Made by a program: the position numbers and the translations under genes. From NCBI GenBank assembly GCA_900770805.1, contig CAAGLP010000058.1:1-5122 (forward strand): 5,122 nucleotides of DNA, read 5' to 3'. This document shows, piece after piece, positions 1 through 5,122 of the stretch. The stretch comes from an uncultured Paraprevotella sp. GTDB lineage: Bacteria > Bacteroidota > Bacteroidia > Bacteroidales > Bacteroidaceae. The notes beneath the pieces are model-generated. The model saw only the letters and a program-made list of their open reading frames with translations, was not told the DNA's origin and ran no database searches. How positions within the stretch are numbered: the first letter of the stretch is position 1; every line of letters starts with the position of its first letter.

Positions 1-39
1 ATCTCCGGGTAGTTCAGGCACACTTCGATTCAGGGGGAA

Positions 40-1797
40 ATGAAGAAGCTGGACGAAGGCACCCGCCTGAAGAAGGGTATGGCCTTCGATGCCAATGTTC
101 TCAACGAGGAACGCTCGCGCATAACCAACCACATGACGGAGAATGGCTATTACTACTTCAATCGCGATTTCATACGTTATGAGGTTGATACCCTCAGAGG
201 CTCCACACTCGTGCGTCTCAAGATGATTGTCAGCGAGCACATAGATCCCACAGACAACAGCCACAGCCCCCATCAGAAATACCGCATCGGCGAGGTCAAG
301 TATTCCTACGACAGGAGTACGGGTTCTCCCATATGGTTCAGGACCAGTGTTTTGCACAGGTCCAACAGCCTTGTCTCTGGCGAGGTGTATAGCGACTCCA
401 AACTGACCGACACCTATTCACGTTTCAACAAGCTGGGAGCCGTGGCGGCCACCAACGTGCAAATGGAGCCCAACGACCAAGACAGCACACTGTTGGATGC
501 CAATATCGTCATTACTCCTGCGCGTTTGAACAGTATCCAGCTGGGTCTGGATGGCACCAATACTGCCGGCGATTTGGGCGCGGCGGCCAATTTCACCTAT
601 CAAAACAGGAATGTCTTCCATGGTTCCGAGGTCTTCTCGTTGAAGTTCCGTACCGCCTTCGAGGCTATCAGAGGACTGAAGGGATATGCCGACCAGAACT
701 ATTTCGAATACAGCATCGAGACGGGTCTTCAGTTCCCCGATTTCGTTTTCCCCTTCATCAGCCGTGATTTCCGCCGCAGATCCAAGGCCGCTACCGAATT
801 CAACCTGATGTTTGCCAGCCAGGACCGTCCCGAGTTCCACAGACGTGTCCTCACCGCATCATGGAAATACAGGTGGAACAATGCCAATGCCAAGCAGTTG
901 CATCGTTTCGACCTGCTGGACATCAACTACGTGTTCATGCCCTGGATCAGCGACACCTTCTATGATACCTACATCAAGAATCCCGAGAGTCGCAACGCCA
1001 TTATTGCCTACAACTACAAGAACCTCTTCATCGTAAAGCTCGGATACCAGTACCAGTACTCCAGTAGCGGCTTGGCATCGCCCATGGGAATCTATGGCAA
1101 GGATGCCTACACCGTGCGCTTTGCCGTGGAGACAGCAGGCAATCTCTTGCATGGCATCTGCAATCTGGCCAACACCAAGGTGAACGATGACGGACAGCGC
1201 ACCTTGTTCAATATAGCCTATGCCCAGTATGCCAAGTTGGATTTTGACATCAGCAAGAGCATACGCTTCTCCAACCGTACAAGCCTCGCCCTGCGCTTTG
1301 CTCTCGGCATAGCTTATCCCTATGGAAACAGCGACATTCTGCCCTATGAAAAGCGTTATTTCAGTGGTGGTGCCAATAGTGTTCGCGGTTGGAGCGTTCG
1401 TAGCCTGGGCCCGGGTTCGTTCCTGGGCAACGACGGCAATGTGGACTTCATCAACCAGACGGGCGATGTGAAACTGGATATGAGTGCCGAGTTCCGTATG
1501 CATCTCTTCTGGAAGTTCGACGGTGCCGTGTTCATCGATGCGGGTAACATCTGGACACTTCGCGACTACAAGGACCAGCCTGGAGGTCAGTTCCGCTGGG
1601 ATACCTGCTGGGAGCAGATAGCCGTGGCCTATGGATTGGGTTTGAGGTTGAATCTCAACTACTTCCTGCTGCGTTTCGATGCTGGCATGAAGGCCATCAA
1701 TCCCGCTTATCAGGACAGCGAAAGACACTATCCCCTGATACATCCCAATTTCAAGCGCGACTTCACCTTCCATTTCGCCGTTGGCCTGCCCTTCTAG
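40..1797 (+). CDS. BamA/TamA-family (Omp85) outer-membrane protein, N-terminally truncated
   Basis: Omp85-superfamily barrel that inserts or translocates outer-membrane or surface proteins. Visible: a POTRA-like segment at about residues 8-70 (LKKGMAFD, ERSRIT, NGYYYF), a second from about 78 (KYRIGEVKYSYD) to about 160 (LDANIVITPA), then a beta-barrel from about 162 to 585. The Omp85 signature GGANSVRGW lies at residues 443-451 (VRGW at 1381-1392), followed by the typical LGPGS. The chain ends in FAVGLPF, a terminal aromatic residue as expected of a barrel C-terminal signal. Bacteroidota homologues usually have roughly 750-800 residues with a lipoprotein signal and another POTRA domain; these 585 residues lack that part. 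The ATG at 40 is only the first in-frame start after a TAG at 10-12, and homology-like sequence begins almost at once, so it is probably not the true start. The cause may be the window edge, a frameshift or a nonsense mutation. Family call is firm; BamA versus TamA-like paralogue is undecided. Confidence 0.88.
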   Translation: MKKLDEGTRLKKGMAFDANVLNEERSRITNHMTENGYYYFNRDFIRYEVDTLRGSTLVRLKMIVSEHIDPTDNSHSPHQKYRIGEVKYSYDRSTGSPIWFRTSVLHRSNSLVSGEVYSDSKLTDTYSRFNKLGAVAATNVQMEPNDQDSTLLDANIVITPARLNSIQLGLDGTNTAGDLGAAANFTYQNRNVFHGSEVFSLKFRTAFEAIRGLKGYADQNYFEYSIETGLQFPDFVFPFISRDFRRRSKAATEFNLMFASQDRPEFHRRVLTASWKYRWNNANAKQLHRFDLLDINYVFMPWISDTFYDTYIKNPESRNAIIAYNYKNLFIVKLGYQYQYSSSGLASPMGIYGKDAYTVRFAVETAGNLLHGICNLANTKVNDDGQRTLFNIAYAQYAKLDFDISKSIRFSNRTSLALRFALGIAYPYGNSDILPYEKRYFSGGANSVRGWSVRSLGPGSFLGNDGNVDFINQTGDVKLDMSAEFRMHLFWKFDGAVFIDAGNIWTLRDYKDQPGGQFRWDTCWEQIAVAYGLGLRLNLNYFLLRFDAGMKAINPAYQDSERHYPLIHPNFKRDFTFHFAVGLPF

Positions 1798-1820
1798 GAT
1801 GTGGGGAGAGGGGGAGAGGG

Positions 1821-1840
1821 CTGAGACGCTCAGGGTTTTT
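1821..1840 (+). terminator. Weak candidate intrinsic terminator after the Omp85 gene
   Basis: CTGAG (1821-1825), a three-base loop ACG, CTCAG (1829-1833), then GG and five T (1836-1840). It lies 24 bases after the Omp85 stop and has the layout of a small rho-independent terminator for the + strand. The stem is only 5 bp. The structure also overlaps the last codons and stop (1830-1832) of the convergent hexosaminidase gene, so coding constraint could explain it. Little else fits in the 32-base convergent gap, which is otherwise a run of purines on the + strand. Confidence 0.3.
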
Positions 1841-3377
1841 GCCCGACGTTTGTCATGGGCTTTACGAAGACATTGTAACCCCAATCGCGTGCCACTTTGG
1901 ACAGGACCGATGCACGTCGTTCAAATTCTATCCAGTTTTTCTTTTTGGCCGGAGTCCAGCCTGTCTCGGCAATGGCGAATACTCTGGGGTATAGCATCAT
2001 TTCCGCATGCCAGGGTTCCATTACCCATTCCGTCCAGAGGTTGCCCTGTACACCTAGCACACGGTGAGCATCCTCCTCGGATATACCCTTCACTATGGGG
2101 TCGAAGGAATACACCTTTTCCAAAGGCAGATGGCGACCTACGGGACGGTATTGTGTGGAATCCTGTTGATAGTCGAAATAGCAGAAATGTGTGGGAGTGA
2201 AGATGACATCGTGTCCTTCCGCAATGGCTTTCATGCCGCCCTCTGTTCCTCGCCACGACATCACCGTGGCATCCGGAGCCAGTCCGCCTTCCAGAATCTC
2301 GTCCCAACCGATTATGCGTTTCCCGTGGTTGTGTGCAAAGCGTTCCATGCGGCGTATCATATAGCTCTGAAGCTCTTCCACGTTTTTCAGCCCTTCGGTT
2401 TTCATGCGTGCCTGGCAGTCGGGACAGATGGCCCAACTCTTCTTTCCGGCTTCGTCTCCACCTATGTGGATGTATTTGCTCGGAAACACTTTAAAGACCT
2501 CCAGCAGCACATTCTCCAGGAACGTATATGTGCTCTCCTTACCGGGGCATAGTTCGCGCTTGCTTGGTCCTCCATCGGGCAGGGTGCATGCCAGTTCGGG
2601 ATATGCGGCACGTGTCTCATAGTTATGTCCCGGCATTTCTATCTCGGGAATCACTTCTATGTGCCTCTCGTCTGCAAATGCCAGAATCTCGGCAATGTCC
2701 TGCTTCGTATAGTATCCACCATAGGCATCGGGCGTTCCTTCTTCCACAAAGTCACCGCCTATTTCATTCACCTCCCAATCCCAGAAATAGGGTACCGGAC
2801 GCCAGGCCGTGAGCTGTGTAAGGCGCGGATATGCATCAATCTGCATGCGCCATCCGGGATTGTCCACCAAATGGAAATGGAAGCGGTTCAGCTTCAGCAG
2901 AGCCATCATTTCCAGTTGTTTCAACAGGAATTCCTTGCCCTGGTAATGGCGGCTCTCGTCCAACATGACGCCACGATACTGGAATCTTGGCCAATCCAGA
3001 ATGGGACAGCATGCAATGGTGCTGTCCAGGGCTGCCATCATCCTGATTGACTGGCGTGCATAGAACACACCCTCCTTGTCGGCAGCTTCAATCTTCACTC
3101 CTCTCTTCCCAATCTCCATCCAATAGGCCGACTTCAGTTGCCAGTCGGTCAGTTTCCGGCCATTTAGCCTGCCAAGGAGAGCCTTCTCGGAAATGGTTAC
3201 CTTTTGTGGAAGGTTGGTCAGTTTTTGGGAACTGACGCTTCCCGAGCGTACAGTAAGTTCTACGGGGGCAGGGATCAGGTCCGCGGGTTCGGGTTGGGGC
3301 AGATTGCCTTTGGGAGCACAGGCAAGCATAAGCATCAGACATGCGCCTGCCGTCATGATATTGAACTTTCCAAACAT
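1830..3377 (-). CDS. GH20 beta-N-acetylhexosaminidase, predicted lipoprotein
   Basis: Removes terminal beta-linked GlcNAc or GalNAc from glycans by substrate-assisted catalysis; probably acts on host, dietary or cell-wall glycans. From the start at 3377 it has 515 residues: a lipoprotein signal (positive MFGKFN, hydrophobic stretch, LMLAC with Cys20), a compact N-terminal GH20b domain (about 35-130, from LIPAPVEL to VFYARQSIR), then the TIM barrel (about 132-475). Barrel motifs include YRGVMLDESRHY (134-145), NRFHFHLVDN (164-173), IPEIEMPGH (243-251) and the signature HIGGDEA, with the catalytic pair Asp308-Glu309. Trp358 (GWDE), Trp375 (SWRG) and Trp448 (GNLWTE) fit the aromatic subsite. There is no C-terminal carbohydrate-binding domain. 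The frame stays open to an ATG at 3602, but that would overlap the upstream gene and bury the signal peptide. The ATG at 3431 (18 extra residues) is a real alternative. Family and catalytic residues are clear; substrate is inferred. Confidence 0.95.
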   Translation of the reverse strand: MFGKFNIMTAGACLMLMLACAPKGNLPQPEPADLIPAPVELTVRSGSVSSQKLTNLPQKVTISEKALLGRLNGRKLTDWQLKSAYWMEIGKRGVKIEAADKEGVFYARQSIRMMAALDSTIACCPILDWPRFQYRGVMLDESRHYQGKEFLLKQLEMMALLKLNRFHFHLVDNPGWRMQIDAYPRLTQLTAWRPVPYFWDWEVNEIGGDFVEEGTPDAYGGYYTKQDIAEILAFADERHIEVIPEIEMPGHNYETRAAYPELACTLPDGGPSKRELCPGKESTYTFLENVLLEVFKVFPSKYIHIGGDEAGKKSWAICPDCQARMKTEGLKNVEELQSYMIRRMERFAHNHGKRIIGWDEILEGGLAPDATVMSWRGTEGGMKAIAEGHDVIFTPTHFCYFDYQQDSTQYRPVGRHLPLEKVYSFDPIVKGISEEDAHRVLGVQGNLWTEWVMEPWHAEMMLYPRVFAIAETGWTPAKKKNWIEFERRASVLSKVARDWGYNVFVKPMTNVGQKP

Positions 3378-3383
3378 AGCTGT

Positions 3384-3484
3384 CTTGTTTCTTTGGGGGT
3401 TGGCTCTTTTGGTGAATTCGCTTATGGCCATTATTACCCCGTTTTGAGTGTAAAATGACGGCCATTCCTGTGCAAAGAAACAAG
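3384..3484. repeat. 12-base perfect inverted repeat flanking the hexosaminidase leader
   Basis: CTTGTTTCTTTG at 3384-3395 is the exact reverse complement of CAAAGAAACAAG at 3473-3484; 77 bases separate the arms and neither arm extends further. The right arm contains the candidate -7 element; the left arm sits just upstream of the ATG at 3377. The alternative ATG at 3431 lies between the arms. It could be a long-range RNA stem (only if transcripts start upstream of 3484), a binding site pair, an invertible segment, or chance in A/T-biased sequence. Confidence 0.5.
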
Positions 3485-3504
3485 TTTTTATAGGAAAAGA
3501 CAAA
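3473..3504 (-). promoter_or_regulatory. Candidate Bacteroidota sigma-A promoter for the hexosaminidase gene
   Basis: Read on the minus strand, TTTG (3504-3501) is followed after exactly 20 bases by TTTCTTTG (3480-3473). The Bacteroidota consensus is TTTG, about 19-21 bases, TAnnTTTG, so only one defined base deviates. Transcription would begin near 3467, leaving a leader of about 90 bases before the ATG at 3377, or about 36 before the alternative ATG at 3431. It supports independent transcription of the hexosaminidase gene from within the 196-base gap after the radical SAM gene. Confidence 0.45.
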
Positions 3505-3573
3505 TATTCGGCAGAAAAACTACAGGGTGTGTTCCGTAAATTCGGGATTTGAGTTTTCTTCCCCCCGTTTCCC

Positions 3574-4278
3574 TCAGAATGCATCATCGCCACCCACGCC
3601 AAGGTCCGTGTTCTCTATCAGCACTTCAGCCTTGGCGGATTTCTGCAGGGTGGGGTACACCTCGGCGATGAACCACCGGAGCATCTCATCGTTGCGCCGG
3701 ACACAAGTGGTGTTGTTGCAGAAAACGTTTACGCTGTAGTATTCGAAATATTTCTCCGCCAGCTCTATGTCGCGCAGCACACGCTCGCGAGTATCACCCT
3801 CCGTGTCGGTGCAGCACAGCAGGCACAGCCCCTGGAAGTCCTGGGCTATCTCCCCGGCCGTAATGTCCTGGGCCATACCTTTCTGCCAATTCGAGCGAAG
3901 GAGCGGGTCGAAGGTTTCCACACCGCAACGGAACTTCACCCTGGCTGGATGAAACTGCCTGGCAAAGTCCTTCAGCCTCTTGCGGTACATGTAGTGAGCC
4001 TCAAACCAGAGCGTGTGTATCCCTTTCTCCCTCAGCACCTGCTTTATCAGGGCTATGGTCTCCGCGTCCAGCTCCATGGCCGAGCCCGAGTTGATGATGT
4101 CCAGCACCCCGAACTCGCCCGTCACCTGTTGCAATACAGCCCTGTTCGTGTCGTAGGGGTTGGCACAAACGTCGGTATGGTAATCGCAGAAGGTGCACTT
4201 TCCCCACTTGCACCCCTTGCCCTGTAGCAGGAGGAACTCACGGTCAAGGTTTCCGCGTACGACAGAATACCTGTTCAT
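3574..4278 (-). CDS. Small radical SAM enzyme, putative queuine lyase (QueL-like)
   Basis: A 234-residue radical SAM protein. The cluster motif is GCKWGKCTFCDY with Cys23, Cys28 and Cys31, giving CX4CX2C instead of the canonical CX3CX2C. Further fold hallmarks are INSGS (62-66, the SAM-binding GG-like strand), WFEAHY (91-96), RCGVETFD (117-124) and a C-terminal ENTDLGVG (222-229). Extra cysteines occur at 38, 118, 152, 155, 156, 187 and 192; no SPASM-type domain is evident. Its start codon overlaps the stop of the upstream YhhQ-family transporter by ATGA, so the two are translationally coupled. Queuine lyase (QueL), described in Clostridioides difficile, is a radical SAM enzyme that releases preQ1 from queuine, and the coupling to a queuosine-precursor transporter makes that activity the leading guess. 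It is not QueE: the W-x-GEG/CDT-type QueE motifs are absent. Radical SAM membership is firm; substrate and QueL identity rest on context and remembered resemblance. Confidence 0.87.
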   Translation of the reverse strand: MNRYSVVRGNLDREFLLLQGKGCKWGKCTFCDYHTDVCANPYDTNRAVLQQVTGEFGVLDIINSGSAMELDAETIALIKQVLREKGIHTLWFEAHYMYRKRLKDFARQFHPARVKFRCGVETFDPLLRSNWQKGMAQDITAGEIAQDFQGLCLLCCTDTEGDTRERVLRDIELAEKYFEYYSVNVFCNNTTCVRRNDEMLRWFIAEVYPTLQKSAKAEVLIENTDLGVGGDDAF

Positions 4279-4958
4279 GCGTCACACCTTTTACGATAGT
4301 AGCGGTTCAGACGGTTTACCACCATATATGCCAGCGGAGTACCGGCAAAAGCCTCGATGGCAAGTTTCAGTACGTACTGCAGAATCACCATCTTCAGCAA
4401 GTCCTCGGTGGAGACCGTGCCATAGAAGGCAATCACCACGAAGGGAACCGAGTCGAACAGATAGCCCACCATGGAGCTGCCTATTGTGCGCAGCCACATG
4501 TGCTTGCCACGGGTCCATGCCTTCATGCGTTCCATTATATAGGCATTGGAAAGTTCGCCCAGCAGGAATCCCGTCAGCGAACCAATCACTATTCGGGGAA
4601 CGTAGGCAAAGATGTGGTCGTAGGCCCTTGCCGTCTCGTCCAGATAATCCGGCGAAGGCATCCATATGCCAATGTTGGTACACACTACCAGGATGATGTT
4701 GCAAAGCAAGCTCAGGTAGATTACTCTCTTCGAGATGCGGTATCCCCATATCTCCGTCAGCACATCGCCCAGCATGTAGGCAAAGGGAAAGGTTATGGTT
4801 CCTGCATCAAAATAAAGCAAACCGAAAATGCCAACTATCTTGACGGCCATCACGTTGGAAACCAGATACAGAGTCACGAAAAGTCCTGTGACGATCATCA
4901 ATGGCGTGTCAAAAAACATTCGGTTTTTTAAAGGGTTGTCCGATACCTTGTAGTTCAT
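4275..4958 (-). CDS. yhhQ: YhhQ-family (VUT) queuosine precursor transporter
   Basis: Inner-membrane transporter of the VUT/DUF165 family. E. coli YhhQ imports preQ0/preQ1, and a chlamydial member imports queuine. At 227 residues it has the usual family length. About six hydrophobic segments are visible, near 18-38, 43-63, 78-98, 118-140, 158-180 and 188-214. Characteristic family residues are SNVMAVKI (34-41), FPFAYMLGDVLTEIWGYR (57-74, with Asp65 and Glu69), GSLTGFLLGELSNAYIM (126-142), LRTIGSS (156-162) and FDSVPFVVIAFYG (168-180). A charged RKR tail follows the last segment, consistent with a cytoplasmic C-terminus. The ATG at 4958 fits the expected N-terminus, is preceded by an A-rich stretch without a Shine-Dalgarno site, and follows a candidate promoter and leader hairpin. 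It is first in a two-gene unit with the radical SAM gene. The ligand (preQ0, preQ1 or queuine) cannot be read from sequence alone; the neighbour favours queuine. Confidence 0.93.
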   Translation of the reverse strand: MNYKVSDNPLKNRMFFDTPLMIVTGLFVTLYLVSNVMAVKIVGIFGLLYFDAGTITFPFAYMLGDVLTEIWGYRISKRVIYLSLLCNIILVVCTNIGIWMPSPDYLDETARAYDHIFAYVPRIVIGSLTGFLLGELSNAYIMERMKAWTRGKHMWLRTIGSSMVGYLFDSVPFVVIAFYGTVSTEDLLKMVILQYVLKLAIEAFAGTPLAYMVVNRLNRYYRKRCDA

Positions 4959-4972
4959 TGTTTTTCAGTTTG

Positions 4973-4998
4973 GAATGAGCCTCGCATCAGGCACATTC
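4973..4998 (-). promoter_or_regulatory. Hairpin in the yhhQ 5' UTR
   Basis: In the transcript sense the arms are GAAUG-U-GCCU (4998-4989) and AGGC-U-CAUUC (4982-4973), around a six-base loop GAUGCG. They form 9 Watson-Crick pairs interrupted by one U-U mismatch. The stem ends 14 bases before the ATG at 4958 and takes up most of a leader of about 50 bases. It could influence translation or RNA stability. Loop length and tail do not match the preQ1-I riboswitch, so no ligand is claimed. Confidence 0.45.
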
Positions 4999-5011
4999 AC
5001 GTTTTCGGCTG

Positions 5012-5046
5012 CAAAGATAGTATTATTTCTCCTTTCATCAGCCAAA
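5012..5046 (-). promoter_or_regulatory. Candidate Bacteroidota sigma-A promoter for the yhhQ-radical SAM unit
   Basis: On the minus strand TATCTTTG (5019-5012) is a perfect match to the -7 element TAnnTTTG. TTTG (5046-5043) lies 23 bases upstream, at the long end of the accepted spacing. Transcription would begin near 5005, giving a leader of about 50 bases before the ATG at 4958. The strong -7 match and position immediately before the gene support the call; the -33 element is less certain. Confidence 0.6.
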
Positions 5047-5105
5047 TCATAGGAGAATCCTTGCATTTTTCCCCCAAAAACGCGTTCTTTGTGTGAAGGT
5101 TAAGC

Positions 5106-5122
5106 ATGGCAGGAATATCAAA
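5106..5122 (+). CDS. Possible start of a divergent gene, cut by the window end
   Basis: ATG at 5106 opens a frame reading MAGIS to the window end. GAAGG (5095-5099) sits six bases upstream as a possible ribosome binding site. A poor promoter-like pair, CTTG (5060-5063) and GTTCTTTG (5084-5091), is spaced by 20 bases. Only five full codons are visible, so no product can be named and the call may be chance. Confidence 0.2.

Noticed and set aside
859..1884. 341-codon open frame on the minus strand
   Set aside because: It is antisense to the clearly real Omp85 gene, its translation is low-complexity in I, G, V and A with no domain motifs, and it arises from codon bias in the opposite strand.
1921..2552. 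Open frames on both strands inside the hexosaminidase gene (1921-2436 minus, 2064-2552 plus)
   Set aside because: They overlap the GH20 catalytic barrel, whose motifs are intact in the other frame, and their translations show no recognisable domain.
3371..3378. TATGTTTG on the minus strand, a perfect -7 match
   Set aside because: It overlaps the start codon of the hexosaminidase and has no TTTG at suitable distance upstream; probably chance.
3505..3573. Intrinsic terminator after the radical SAM gene
   Set aside because: Only very short stems (such as ACA/TGT before a T run near 3515-3530, minus strand) were found; too weak to call.
3378..3602. Extended N-terminus of the hexosaminidase frame up to the ATG at 3602
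   Set aside because: It would overlap the 3' end of the radical SAM gene by 29 bases and bury the lipoprotein signal peptide behind 75 residues; the region contains promoter-like motifs instead.
3574..4278. QueE (7-carboxy-7-deazaguanine synthase) identity for the radical SAM protein
   Set aside because: The QueE hallmark N-terminal GEG motif and its CDT-type cluster context are missing, and the cysteine spacing differs.
4959..5010. preQ1 riboswitch before yhhQ
   Set aside because: The six-base loop cannot form the loop-tail pseudoknot of preQ1-I, the conserved bases are absent, and nothing resembles class II or III. Only a plain hairpin is reported.
4997..5122. Minus-strand frame open from the window edge to a TGA at 4999-4997 (41 codons)
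   Set aside because: It runs through the yhhQ promoter elements, shows no recognisable protein features, and such a length is common by chance.

Overview
The window looks like a chromosomal segment from a Bacteroidota species, probably a Bacteroidales member of the Prevotella type. The evidence is a Bacteroidota-style Omp85 (BamA/TamA) barrel protein, a lipoprotein GH20 hexosaminidase, start codons without convincing Shine-Dalgarno sites, and upstream motifs matching the Bacteroidota promoter (TTTG, about 20 bases, TAnnTTTG). Base composition is about half GC. Genus is an inference; no rRNA or other marker gene is present.

Layout: positions 1-1797 (+) carry the C-terminal three quarters of a BamA/TamA-family outer-membrane protein. 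Its N-terminus is missing, and an in-frame TAG lies at 10-12, just upstream of the first usable ATG. It converges, with only 32 bases between stop codons, on a minus-strand GH20 beta-N-acetylhexosaminidase lipoprotein (3377-1830). Upstream of that gene is a 196-base non-coding leader (3378-3573) holding a candidate promoter and a 12-base perfect inverted repeat. Further upstream on the same strand is a two-gene unit: a YhhQ/VUT-family queuosine-precursor transporter (4958-4275) overlapping by ATGA a small radical SAM enzyme (4278-3574) with an unusual CX4CX2C cluster motif. The transporter is preceded by a perfect TATCTTTG promoter element and a hairpin that fills most of its short 5' UTR. The last bases may hold the start of a divergent + strand gene.

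Function: the pairing of transporter and radical SAM enzyme is the most interesting part. It suggests salvage of a queuosine precursor: YhhQ would import queuine (or preQ0/preQ1), and the radical SAM protein could be a queuine lyase (QueL-like) that releases preQ1 for tRNA modification by Tgt and QueA. The hexosaminidase would remove terminal N-acetylhexosamines from host or dietary glycans. It appears to have its own promoter and no obvious link to queuosine. The Omp85 protein would insert or export outer-membrane or surface proteins.
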